Source: Neglectibacter timonensis
GTDB taxonomy: Bacteria; Bacillota; Clostridia; Oscillospirales; Acutalibacteraceae
Reading direction: 5' to 3'
Assembly: GCF_900048895.1 (NCBI RefSeq)
Contig: NZ_LT160638.1
Coordinates: forward strand, 62,001-126,000
Length of the DNA: 64,000 nt
Below are positions 17,029 through 27,700 of the stretch, one piece after another. Position 1 is the first letter of the stretch. Every line of letters begins with the position of its first letter. The notes under the pieces were generated by a model. The model had not been told where the DNA came from. It worked only from the letters and a program-made list of their open reading frames with translations, and made no database searches. The position numbers and the translations under genes were made by a program.

Positions 17029-19272
17029 ATGCAGTCGTTTGTACAGGACCGCTATTTTCGGGAGCATGTACGGGGGAGAGAGAATCCCAGGGTCACGGCG
17101 TGGTTTTTCCACGCCTATGTTTCCCATATAACAGCCCCGCCCGTGCTGCGGGAGGCCAGAGCGCTGGCCGCTTTTTGGGATAAGGCCGATATTTTGGCCT
17201 ACCCTCAAGAGCTGGTGGTGGGGAGCCTTTTTGCCGCTGAGGTGGCTTGGTTCCATTATGGAGACGGAGTGGTGCTGGACAGAAAGCGGCTGGAGGAATA
17301 TGTCCGGCAGAATGGGCTGGACGCCCAAGCCTATGGGGAAATGGCGGACCGGGTGGAGAAGGCCTGCTATCAAAATCCCTATCAGCCGGGGTTCCGTTCG
17401 GATCGCTTCACAGAGGAACAGAAGCGTTCGCTCTATTCCACTGCGGCTACCTCCACCTGGTTCGGCGGCCATATGGCCATGGACTACGAAAAAATTCTGA
17501 AGGTGGGGCTCGGTGGTTACCGAAAGGAGCTTGCCCTTGAGAAGGGATCGCATCCGGAAGCAAAGGAGTTTTATGAAGCGCTGGAGGTAACCCTATCCGC
17601 CTTTCAGAGGCTCATCCTGCGTACGGCACTGGTCTGTGAGCAGCTGGCCTCCTGCCAGGAAGAGGATGTGCTCCGGGAGAATATGGAGCGGGCTGCTCTG
17701 ACTTTGCGGGCCGTTGCAGAGGAACCGCCCGCCGGTTTCCGGGAAGCCCTGCAGCTGGTGGTAATGGTACATCTCTGCTCCAACGCCGACAGCTTCGGCA
17801 GGTTTGACAAGTACCTTTTCCCCTTTTTCCAGCGGGATCTGGAACAGGGCAGGCTGACGGAGGAGGAAGCGCTGGATCTTCTCCAAAGCCTGATAATCAA
17901 GGTGGAGCAGCTGGATCAGATTCAGAACATGACTCTGGGCGGCGTGCTTCCGGACGGCAGCGGAAATTATACCCGGCTGACCGAGCTGATGCTGAAGGCG
18001 GTTTCCAATATGGGATATAAGGGACCCAATTTGGCGCTGCGGGTGCACCCTTCCATGCCGCAGCATTTTTGGCCTCTCATCACCTCCTGCCTTGCCACAG
18101 GGAAGGGCCTGCCGGCACTTTACAACGATGAGGAAGCGATTCCTGCGCTCCAGCGGGGAGGCTACCCGCTGGAACTGGCGAGAGATTACTGCCTGGGAGG
18201 CTGCAGTCAGATCATGTTTGGTGGCCGCAGCCAATTCCTCAATGATATCGGGCTGATGAACGTGGCAAAGATTTTTGAGCTTACCCTGCATAACGGCAGG
18301 GATGTTCTGGATGGAGGAAAGCAGATTTCTCCAGCCACCGGAGAGGCGTGGGATTTTCCGGATTTTGACAGCCTGTACCGGGCGTTTTTGAGGCAGCTGG
18401 AGTATTTTATCCCGCTGGAGGCGGAGATCAATACGCTGGATGTGCTGGAACGAGGCAAAAAGGAAGGATATGCGTTCCGTTCCCTGTTTACCAGGGGCTG
18501 CATCGAATCGGGAAAGGGAATTTATGAGGGCGGTCCGCTCTATCAGAATGTCCAGTTGGAATGCATCGGCATCACAAATACGGCAGATTCCCTCTATGCG
18601 GTAAAAAAAGCGGTGTACCAGGAAAAGAGACTCACCCTGGCGGAATTGGTGGAAATACTGGACAATAATTTTGAGGGGCAGGAGGAACTCAGAGATTATC
18701 TGCGGGGGTTGGATAAATTCGGAAACGACCGGGAAGAGGTGGACTCCCTCCGGATGGAAATCACCCGTTTTCTCTTTGATGGGCTGCGCGGGCAGAAGGG
18801 CCCCTTTGGCGGACGCTATATCCCCGGCGAGGTGATTTTTACAGCGCATGAGCTCTGCGGCGCCCATGTGGGCGCAACGCCGGACGGCAGGCTGCGGGGC
18901 GAGGTGCTGGCCGATTCTGCCGGAAGCAGCCAGGGGATGAACCGGAACGGCCCTACAGCGCTGCTGAATTCCGTGAGGAAGCTCCCCACGGAGGAGATGG
19001 TGACCAGCATAGTAGTCAATCTCAAGTTTCACCGCGCTTTTTTCGAAAAGCACCAGGAGGAGGCAGCCGCCCTGCTCCGCGCCTATTTCAGGGGAGGCGG
19101 CCAGCAGGTGCAGGTCAATGTCTGCGACAAGGAAGAGCTGAAGGATGCGGTGCTTCATCCGGAACGCCACCAGGATCTGATTGTGCGGGTCGGCGGCTAC
19201 AGCGATTATTTTGTCCGGCTGAGTCCTGCCCTGCAGCAGGAGATCATCCTGAGAAGCGAATCGGTGGTCTGA
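17029..19272 (+). CDS. Glycyl radical enzyme of the pyruvate formate-lyase superfamily, substrate unknown
   Basis: A 747-residue enzyme with both hallmarks of the superfamily: the C-terminal radical loop RVGGYSDYF with radical-bearing Gly723, and an active-site cysteine loop DYCLGGCSQ with Cys392 as the expected thiyl residue. Conserved framework motifs are present (SFGRFDKYLFPFF, LPALYNDEEAI, RGCIESGKGIYEGG). The dehydratase/lyase families usually have GCVEP, where Glu is the general base; here Ser-Gln follows the Cys, so the chemistry is not that of glycerol, choline or hydroxyproline enzymes. It is also not a true pyruvate formate-lyase, which has adjacent Cys-Cys. No radical-SAM activating enzyme is encoded nearby. 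Ribosome binding site CTGGAGGTG precedes ATG 17029. Confidence 0.9.
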   Translation: MQSFVQDRYFREHVRGRENPRVTAWFFHAYVSHITAPPVLREARALAAFWDKADILAYPQELVVGSLFAAEVAWFHYGDGVVLDRKRLEEYVRQNGLDAQAYGEMADRVEKACYQNPYQPGFRSDRFTEEQKRSLYSTAATSTWFGGHMAMDYEKILKVGLGGYRKELALEKGSHPEAKEFYEALEVTLSAFQRLILRTALVCEQLASCQEEDVLRENMERAALTLRAVAEEPPAGFREALQLVVMVHLCSNADSFGRFDKYLFPFFQRDLEQGRLTEEEALDLLQSLIIKVEQLDQIQNMTLGGVLPDGSGNYTRLTELMLKAVSNMGYKGPNLALRVHPSMPQHFWPLITSCLATGKGLPALYNDEEAIPALQRGGYPLELARDYCLGGCSQIMFGGRSQFLNDIGLMNVAKIFELTLHNGRDVLDGGKQISPATGEAWDFPDFDSLYRAFLRQLEYFIPLEAEINTLDVLERGKKEGYAFRSLFTRGCIESGKGIYEGGPLYQNVQLECIGITNTADSLYAVKKAVYQEKRLTLAELVEILDNNFEGQEELRDYLRGLDKFGNDREEVDSLRMEITRFLFDGLRGQKGPFGGRYIPGEVIFTAHELCGAHVGATPDGRLRGEVLADSAGSSQGMNRNGPTALLNSVRKLPTEEMVTSIVVNLKFHRAFFEKHQEEAAALLRAYFRGGGQQVQVNVCDKEELKDAVLHPERHQDLIVRVGGYSDYFVRLSPALQQEIILRSESVV

Positions 19273-19338
19273 GCTTCCAGAAGGGCGGGCCGGCTTGAGC
19301 AGGATCCGCGTTATCAGGGATAAAAAAGATCTGCGGAA

Positions 19339-19382
19339 AGAGGGAAAGCCTGTGCGGCAGAGCAGCATTGCCCTTTCCCTCT
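19339..19382 (+). other. Perfect 10-bp inverted repeat downstream of the glycyl radical enzyme gene
   Basis: AGAGGGAAAG (19339-19348) pairs with CTTTCCCTCT (19373-19382) in the 197-nt gap before the histidine kinase gene. No T-run follows, so it is not a classical terminator. The rest of the gap shows nothing recognisable. Confidence 0.5.
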
Positions 19383-19469
19383 GCCGTGCTGCGCAGTCGG
19401 ATGCTTTTTCCTCGTTTGGCAAGCTGAAAGCGGAAAAGGAAGAGATGGCGAATTAAGGGGGAAAGCTGT

Positions 19470-20765
19470 ATGGATCAAATGGCGGCGGCGAATATTGCGC
19501 TGGATGTGGTCAGCATTATTTTATCGCTGCTCCCCGTCGTGTACCTGCTGGGCAATCACCGATACCGTCAGGAGCGGTCAAACCGATACTTTCTGGGCGT
19601 GTGCGTTTCCAACCTGCTCATGATTGTGGGGGATTTACCGGACTGGCTCATACAGGATGCTTCCGGGCCGCTGAGGAAAATTGTGCTGACCCTGTCCTCG
19701 GCGTTGTTTTATACCGCCTCCGCCTTTGTGCTGTATTTTTTCGGCCGCTATATACTCGAGTACCTGCAGGTTGCCGGCCGAACCGGAAAACGGTATTTGG
19801 CGGCGATTACGGCTGTGTGCGGCGTGCAGATTTTCTTTGCCCTTATCAGCCCCTTCAGCGGCTCCATTTTTTATGTGGCGGATGACGGTTACCAGCGCGG
19901 CAGCCTGTTCTTCATTTCCCAGCTGGTCCCGCTGTTTTGTTATCTTCTTTTTACCGCCCTGGTGATCCTATACCGGAAACGGCTGGCATGGCAGGAAATC
20001 GTCTTTTTTCTGCTGTATATTTTCGTGCCGCTGGGCGGCGGAGCGACGCAAATGTTCCTGCGCGGCGTAGCCGTGGTCAATATCGGCGTGGCGCTGGCGC
20101 TGCTGTTTATTCTGGTCAACATCCAGTTTGAACATGAACTATTGCTCAAGCGGCAGGAGAAGGAGCTGGCAGAGCAGCGCATCGACATGATGCTTTCCCA
20201 GATCCAGCCGCATTTTCTCTACAATACCCTCACGACGATCCGCCAGCTTTGCGACGTGGACCCTCAGAAAGCGAAAGCGGCCATCCGGGATTTTTCCCTG
20301 TTCCTGCGGGGCAACATGGATTCTCTCAAAAGCAAGGCGCCCATTCCTTTCGAGCAGGAGCTTTCTCACGTGGAACACTATTTGGCACTGGAACAGCAAC
20401 GGTTTCAGGAAAGGCTTCATGTGGTGTATGAGATTGCCGCACGGGATTTTTCCATCCCGCCGCTGACGATGCAGCCCATTGTGGAGAACGCTGTGCATCA
20501 TGGCGTTCTCAAACGGGAAGAGGGCGGCACGGTCACAGTGAAAACGGAGGAGACGTCAGACGCTTACCTTGTCACCGTGAGTGACGACGGCGTGGGATTC
20601 CGGCCGGATATGCGTCCCCCGGACGATGGACGAACCCATATCGGCATTGAGAATGTCCGGGGAAGGCTTTCTGCATTGTGCGGGGGTACGCTCACCCTGC
20701 ACAGCGAGGCAGGCGTGGGGACCACTGCCCTCCTCGCGATTCCGAAGAGGGAGGGAACGCCATGA
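19470..20765 (+). CDS. LytS-type membrane sensor histidine kinase
   Basis: Sensor of a two-component system, 431 residues. The N-terminal half (about 5-220) is a multi-helix membrane region (about six or seven segments) that may itself be the sensor. Then a His_kinase-family phosphoacceptor site MLSQIQPHFLYNTL with His248 and a HATPase domain with NAVHHG (N box) and VSDDGVGF/HIGIENVRGRL (G boxes). The stop overlaps the response regulator start by 4 nt (ATGA). Ribosome binding site AAGGGGGAAAG is upstream. The signal is unknown; the large surface protein downstream is a possible target. Confidence 0.9.
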   Translation: MDQMAAANIALDVVSIILSLLPVVYLLGNHRYRQERSNRYFLGVCVSNLLMIVGDLPDWLIQDASGPLRKIVLTLSSALFYTASAFVLYFFGRYILEYLQVAGRTGKRYLAAITAVCGVQIFFALISPFSGSIFYVADDGYQRGSLFFISQLVPLFCYLLFTALVILYRKRLAWQEIVFFLLYIFVPLGGGATQMFLRGVAVVNIGVALALLFILVNIQFEHELLLKRQEKELAEQRIDMMLSQIQPHFLYNTLTTIRQLCDVDPQKAKAAIRDFSLFLRGNMDSLKSKAPIPFEQELSHVEHYLALEQQRFQERLHVVYEIAARDFSIPPLTMQPIVENAVHHGVLKREEGGTVTVKTEETSDAYLVTVSDDGVGFRPDMRPPDDGRTHIGIENVRGRLSALCGGTLTLHSEAGVGTTALLAIPKREGTP

Positions 20766-21547
20766 ATTATATTGCTGTGGATGATGAGCCGTACGCGCTG
20801 AAGGATCTGGAAGAAGAACTGCAAAGGGCCGCGCCAAACGCGGTGCTCCACAGCTTCACCCTGCCTGGCAAGGCGCTGGAATATGCCAGGTCAAACCCGG
20901 TGGACGCGGCGTTTTTAGATATTGAGCTGGGCAGCGCAAACGGCCTCGTGCTTGCCAAACAGCTCAAGGACCTTCAGTCCCGGATTCAAATCATCTTTGT
21001 CACCAGCCACGAGCAGTACGCGGTGAAGGCCTTCGAGCTGCACGCCACCGGCTACCTGATGAAGCCCGTTACGGCGGAGGATATCCGCCGTGAGCTGACA
21101 TTCCTTTATAAAGACTCTGGACGGGATAAACGGGTGCGGGTGCAGACTTTCGGCGGGTTCGACGTATTTGTGGACGGAAAACCTCTGGAGTTCAAGCGCT
21201 CTAAGTCCAAGGAGCTGCTGGCCTATCTGATCGACCGTCATGGGGCGAACGTCACCACTGGAGAACTCTGTGCGGCGCTGTGGGAGGATGAGATGGGCGG
21301 AGCCGGGCAGAAGAGCTACCTGCGCACCCTCCTGTCCGATTTGAGAGCATCGCTGCGCCGTGCCGGGGCGGGGGAGATCCTGCGGAAGGGATTTGACAGC
21401 GTGGCGATTGTCCCCGAGCTGCTGGACTGCGACAGCTATCGGTTTCTGGAGGGCGATCTGCAGGCGGTCAACAGTTACCGGCACGACTATCTGCCAGCCT
21501 ATAGCTGGGCGGAATTTTCCGTAGCGGCGCTGGAAGAACGACTGTAA
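20762..21547 (+). CDS. Response regulator with receiver and SARP/OmpR-like winged-helix domain
   Basis: Partner of the histidine kinase. The receiver domain (1-118) has acidic DDEP, phosphoacceptor Asp53 (AAFLDIEL) and a conserved Lys in LMKPVT. After a short linker, residues about 123-261 form a transcriptional-activator DNA-binding domain of the SARP/AfsR-like kind (VRVQTFGGFDVFVDGKPLEF, RSKSKELLAYLI), not the LytTR domain that usually accompanies LytS kinases. Start ATG 20762 follows GAGGGAGG and overlaps the kinase stop; the upstream extension in this frame is kinase coding sequence. Length is 261 residues. Confidence 0.9.
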   Translation: MNYIAVDDEPYALKDLEEELQRAAPNAVLHSFTLPGKALEYARSNPVDAAFLDIELGSANGLVLAKQLKDLQSRIQIIFVTSHEQYAVKAFELHATGYLMKPVTAEDIRRELTFLYKDSGRDKRVRVQTFGGFDVFVDGKPLEFKRSKSKELLAYLIDRHGANVTTGELCAALWEDEMGGAGQKSYLRTLLSDLRASLRRAGAGEILRKGFDSVAIVPELLDCDSYRFLEGDLQAVNSYRHDYLPAYSWAEFSVAALEERL

Positions 21548-21563
21548 AATAATTTTTGAAAGC

Positions 21564-21596
21564 GGCCCGGTTTTTTCTGAAACCGGGTCCTTTTTT
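21564..21596 (+). terminator. Rho-independent terminator of the two-component operon
   Basis: GGCCCGGTTT pairs with AAACCGGGTCC (one bulged T) and is followed by six T, 17 nt after the regulator stop. Confidence 0.88.
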
Positions 21597-21620
21597 GTTG
21601 CGGGTTTGTTGCGCATCGGC

Positions 21621-21629
21621 TGCTATACT
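21621..21629 (+). promoter_or_regulatory. Candidate extended -10 promoter of the giant surface-protein gene
   Basis: TGC-TATACT matches an extended -10 element; no convincing -35 box stands 17 nt upstream. It lies about 140 nt before the start codon, between the terminator at 21564 and a double-palindrome leader. Confidence 0.45.
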
Positions 21630-21691
21630 AAAAGAGAAAATGGGGAAGGTCTGCACCTCTGTGTCCGGCGCAGACAAACCGAAGAAAAAGG

Positions 21692-21733
21692 CAAGGGGCA
21701 TGCCCCTTGTTTCCTTGGGGGGGTTCCCCAAGG
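21692..21733 (+). promoter_or_regulatory. Double-palindrome leader of the giant surface-protein gene
   Basis: CAAGGGGCATGCCCCTTG (21692-21709) is a perfect 18-nt palindrome; three bases later CCTTGGGG-GGGTT-CCCCAAGG (21713-21733) is a perfect 8-bp stem. Their arms are near reverse complements of each other, so alternative pairings are possible. There is no T-run. The arrangement echoes the paired hairpins before the ABC operon. Confidence 0.7.
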
Positions 21734-21771
21734 AGAGGCAGCTGATAGAAGCCTGAACAGGAGGGACAGAG

Positions 21772-24700
21772 ATGAAACGAAGAATACTCTCATTGCTGCT
21801 GTCCGTTGTGATGGTAATCACAATGGCGCCCACCGCGGCGATGGCAGCCCAGAAGGAGACGGGAGAGGCCGCGGAAAGTTCCGGATTCACAGATGTATCC
21901 GGAGAGGATTGGTTCTATGGCTACGTGGTTCAGGCCGTGGAGAAGAAGCTGTTTGGAGGGGTTGGGGAAGACCGGTTTGACCCCAGCGGTACAATGAGCC
22001 GGGCCATGTTTGTTACAGTGGTCGGCCGTATGGCGGGGGTGGATACAAGCCTTTACAGTGGGAACGGAGGTTACAGTGATGTGACAGCCGGAAGCTGGTA
22101 TGCACCCTATGTGGTGTGGGCTTCGGAAAATAAGGTGGCCCAGGGCTACGGAGGCGGCAAGTTCGGCCCCAACGACGCTGTGACCCGTGAGCAGATGGCG
22201 GCGATGCTGCTGCGCTGGGCGACGGCTGCGGGCATCCAGCTGAAGGAATCTGCCGGCGGAACGGAACCTAAGGATTTGGCCGCCGTATCCGTTTGGGCAA
22301 AGGAAACCATCCTTGTCCTGTGGAGGGCAGGACTGCTTCAGGGGGATGAGAACGGAAAGGTGAATCCGGCCGCAAACGCCACACGTGCGGAATGCGCGGC
22401 CTTCTGCGTGCGTGCGGACGACGCGGTGGACGCTTACTATACGGAGGCGGGGATTCCCCGGCCCGGACATCCGTCGGAGGGCGGAAGCACAACCTATTAT
22501 GCCGTTACCTTTGAGACCAAGGGAGGAAGCGAACTTTCTCCTCAGAGCCTGCCAAGCGGCACCGCGCTGGGCAATCTTCCCTCGCCCTACAAGGCGGGAG
22601 AGATTTTCCTGGGCTGGTATTATGATGAGGAATTGAACCAGGCGGTGGCGAGCAGCGACAGGCTGACTGGTTCGCTGACCCTGTATGCCAAGTATGAGAA
22701 GGCCGGAGAGATCCAGGAGAACGGCTCGGCCCGTTTTACCGCGGCTATGGATGTGGAGCCGGGCTTCACGATCGCGGTCAAAAGTGCGGAGAGCCAGAGT
22801 GCGGAGGCGGTCAAAGCCCTCATCACGGCCAAAAACCTGAGCACGGATACCGAGGGAGATATTGTTACTGTTAAGGGCGAGAACGGGAGTTTTACCATTT
22901 CGAGCGCGGATAAAAGCGGATTTGAACCCGGTTCTGCCTACAAGCTCACCCTGAACGATGACGATCTTACTTTCGACGGTCAGCCCGCGTCCGTCCGGGA
23001 GTACAACTTTACGGTCAAGCGGGAAGACGAGGCCATGGACCTTGTCCTTTCCGAAGGTCTCAAATACATACCCGCGGGAAATATTTCCGATGTCACCGAG
23101 GACGGCGAAAGCGTGGAAAGCCTGGACGCGGCGCTGCTGACCGTGGGCAAAAACGAAGACGGCACCACCGAGGCGATCAAGAAAAAGATCACCGGAACCT
23201 TCCAGTATTCGGGCGGCGAGACCCTCAAGGAGGGCGATACGGTGGCGGTGTACGAAGGCATGCACCCTGACCGGCGCAAACCTGACGGGCAGACCAATGC
23301 GCTGGATGACGCGGATGCCAACCCGGAGAAAAACGCAGCCATCTCCTATGTGAAGATTACGAAGATAGAGAGCGGCGCCTGCAGCTATGAGAGCGCCGAG
23401 GTGGACGACGTGCTCTTCACCCCGGATGTACTGCCCGTGCCGGAGGACGCGGATCTGGACGGTGAGCCAAACAATGACTCCATTACCGTCGGGAAATCCG
23501 TAATGACCTATACGGACGATCGGTATGCAGAAATGGGTCTGGATTCCCAGACGACGATCGACGTGGGCGACTATATCGCGTTCTATTCCGGAGACTTTGA
23601 GGAGGAGTCCGGAAATGGGGAAAGCAGCTCTGAAGTGACAGGCTATGGACGGATTACTTCTGTGGGAACAGAGGAAAACGGCAACTATGTGATTGGGTAT
23701 GAGGAGGTCGAAGAGGAAGAGGTCCTGGCCGCAATGGACGTGTACGAGACCGATAACATCAGCGGCGAGGCGCTGTTGGAGGACGTGGACCGAACCGAGC
23801 TGGAAAACAGCATCGCCCGGCAGGCGGAGAACAGCGGCTTTGTGGAGGAAGCCAGCCAATTCCTCGCCGACACGGCGCTGCAGACCGATTCCTTTTCAGA
23901 ATTTGACTCCGACCTTTCCATGACCGCCTTCTCCGTGACCGGCGGCGAGGGCCTGCCGCTGCGGCAAAACGGCCTGCTCCGCGGGGCGAACGGAGAAAAT
24001 TGGAAGGTCGAAATTACGAAAAAAAGCGTGAATGCTTCCATCGGCACAAAACTTCAGCATTTTAAGGGGCTTTCCGGCGTGCGTGCGGAGCTCACCGTGG
24101 GAATCGAAATTACGGTCACCAGCCCGGCCGGCGGGGAGATCGTGATGAACGTGATGGGAACCTTCCAGCAGGAAGTGCGCATCGCGGTCAACGTCTCGGG
24201 CGGCGCGGATTGGAAGTGGAAATGGAAAATATTTCCCTATATCAGCGACTATCACGCCGCTGTTTCCGCCGACCTGTACGACTATACCGGCATTGAGGTG
24301 AAGGCCACCGTCACTTCCGGCGATAAGACCGAGGATATCAGCGAGCAGATGAAGACGCTGCTGGAACAGGGCGGGGACAGCAGCATGTCCGCCGCTCTCC
24401 AGAAACGCTACCAGGAAATGCTGAATACGCAAACTGAGTGGGTGGACCTGTTCACACAGCCGATTTTCAACCAGCGGTTCAACGTGGCGCTGATTTTCAC
24501 GGTGGAGTTTTCCGTGGATTTCGTGGTGAGCGCCGACGTGAACATTTCGCTGGGCTGCAAATTCGAGTATGAGAACGCCAAACGCTATGTTTACAACATC
24601 AAGCTGTTCTCCGGCACGGTTACCAGCGATACCATTGACCTGGTGGAGGAGCGTTACGAATTCGAATTCTACGTCATGGGCACGCTGGGCCTGAAAGCCG

Positions 24701-27700
24701 GGATACGGGCGGAGATCAGCCTCAGCCTGATCACAAAAAGCGTGGCCTATGTGGCGGTGACCGCCGAGGCGGGCGCTTACGTCAAGCTGTGGGGCTATTT
24801 CTACTACAGGCTGGTACATACCGCGTCTGCAGGGACGGACAAGGGCGCGGCGGGCGCCCTGCTGCTGGAAGTGGGGGCCTATCTGGAGATCACCTTCACC
24901 GCCTCGGCTATCGGCGGCCGGTATTCCTATCATCCGACGCTGTACGACAACGAATGGCCGCTGTGGTCGGCGGGCACGCAGCAAAACGTGACAGGCTTCA
25001 GCTATGCCCAGTCGGAAGCGCCCAAGGTGGCGCTGAAAAAGTATTATACCACTTACAGCCTGCCGGACAGCATATTCAGCATGGACGGCATGGATCTGAA
25101 AACCGGCAGAGTCACAAGCCGGACATATTCCGCCGATGATTTTACCATCACCATAACAAATCCCGCGTTCACGTATCAGGACGGCATTGTGACCGTGAAT
25201 CCCGGCGACCAGCCCAGGCAGGACGGCGAAATGATCATCACCTGGAAGGGCCAGCCGCTGGCTTTCTCCTCTGCGCCCATCAAGCGCACCATCAGCCTGC
25301 ACTGGGATAACCTGAAGGATGGCTACTATATCGCCTTCAATTCCAACGGCGGCAGCGCCGTGGGGATGATCACCAAGGCCTACGGGGCGGCGGTGACCGC
25401 GCCTTCAAATCCCACCCGGCTGGGCTATGTGTTCGGAGGATGGTATCAGGATGATCAGCTGCAGACAGCGTACACCATTCCTGCTACCATGCCCAACGAG
25501 GATGTGCAGGTCTACGCCAAGTGGACGCCCGCCACGGACACGAAGTACACCGTGGAGCATTACAAGCAGGAGCTGAACGGCGCTTATGCCCTGGCGGAGA
25601 GCGAACCGCTGCAGGGCACCACCGAAACCACGGTGACGCCCACAGTCAAAACCTACACCGGCTTCGATTCACCTGCGGCGCAGAACGTGCAGATCCTGCC
25701 GGACGGCAGCGCCCTGGTGCGGTACTATTACCCGCGGAAGAGTTATACCGTCACGTTTCAATCGGGTATTTCGGACATTGAAGACGTTACCAGCACCTTC
25801 AAATACGAGGCCGCCATCCTCGCCCCGGGCTTTGCCACAGCGGGATATACCTTTGGCGGATGGGGGACGGGGCTGCCCCAAACCATGCCCGCGGAGGATC
25901 TCACCGTTACCGCAAGCTGGACTCCATCCGACGATACCCCCTACCGGGTGGAGCATTATGTCCAGCGGCCAGACGGAACAAGTTACGAGCTGAAACCGGT
26001 CGTCAATCAAATAGGTGCAACGAACGGCACGTTGACGCTTTCGGCTCTGTATGATGAGAGCTTCCTCGTTCCCGGCGGTATCTCGTACGACCATGCCACT
26101 GTGGAGGGGAAGACCGTTTCCACCGCCGATATCCTGGCGGACGGCTCGCTGGTCGTCAAGCTCTACTACATCCGCAATGAACATGTGCTGACCTGGCACT
26201 TCAACGGCGGCACCACCGAAGACGCCTACACACAAAAGAGCATATACGGCAGCACGATCACCGCACCCGCCAATGTTATCCGTACGGGCTACGATTTCAT
26301 GGGCTGGTACACAGACGAACAGTGCATGACGCCGCTTCTCTCCTCCGCTACCATACCCACGGCGGATATGGATATTTACGCCAAGTGGGAGGCGCGGAGA
26401 GACACCGTTTATACCGTGGAATACTATCAGCAGAACGTTGATGATGACGGTTATACATTGGTGGCGGGGGACACGCAATCCCTGCAGGGAACCACCGACA
26501 CAAAGACGGAAAGCTTTGCAGACGAAGATAAATACGAATTTTTCACCCTCAATCCGTCGGCGGGCGGCTATCTTGCCTCTGGAACTATCGCTGGCGATGG
26601 TTCGCTGGTGCTGAAGCTGTACTATGACAGGAACAGCTTCACGGTAGACTATTCCGTGGATGGGATATCCTATGACAACCAGCAGACCTATCGTTACGGA
26701 AAAATGGTCGTCTTTCCCCAAGAGCCGACAAAGGAAGGGTATAACTTCGGCGGTTGGCAGCTGGAAGGCAGCGACTTTAACGGTGTGATGCCTGGGAAAA
26801 ATATCACACTGGAGGCAGTATGGCTCGCCGAAACGGAATATGCTTATACCGTAGAGTACTATAAAGAGAGTTTGGCTGGCAGTCAGGATTTTGTAGAGAG
26901 AGAAACCCTGACAGGCGAGTTCGATTCGAGCATTACGGTGAGGCCCTCAAAGGAATATGAGGGATTCACAGAGCCCGGGACACAGGAAGTAACGATCAAG
27001 AAAGACTTGACCATCAGGTTCGAGTACACACGCAACAGCTATAACCTTACCTGGGAGCTGAACGGCGGCACGGCCTCCAACGAATATACATACGGTACCA
27101 CGAAGTACGGAGCGCCCATCACCGTGCCCAGCCCGAACAAAACCGGCTATACCTTCGACGGCTGGGATAAAACAGCGATCTCTGCAATGCCTGCTGAAGA
27201 CCAGAGCTTCTCTGCACGGTGGAAGATCAACCAATATACCATCAGCTTTGACGCCAAGGGCGGAAGCTCTGTGAGTTCTATTACGCAGGACTATGCCACC
27301 CCAGTCAGCCAGCCCTCGGCCCCAACATACAGAGGCTATACCTTCGAGGGATGGTACAGCGACGAGACGCTTGAGGCCAAGTACATATTCGGAGCCATGC
27401 CCGCGCAGAACATCACTCTGTATGCCAAATGGAAAGCGGTGGACTACGCTATCACCTATTATCTGAATGAGGGAAGCTTAACGGGAGAGAAGACCACTTA
27501 CATCGTTACAGACAGCTTCACACTTCCTGCGCCTACCAAAACCGGCAATACTTTTGCCGGCTGGTGTACGAGTTCGGCGCTGACAGATCCCAATTTAGAT
27601 GTCAGCATCACAGATGAGACGGGCGATAAGGAATTTTGGGCGAAGTGGACGGTCAACCAGTACACGATCACCTTTGTGTCCAACAGTGAGCTCTCGGTGG

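Noticed and set aside
21790-23859. 689-codon minus-strand frame opposite the 5' part of the giant surface-protein gene
   Set aside because: Antisense shadow of SLH and repeat coding sequence; composition rich in Arg, Gly and Val without any recognisable family.
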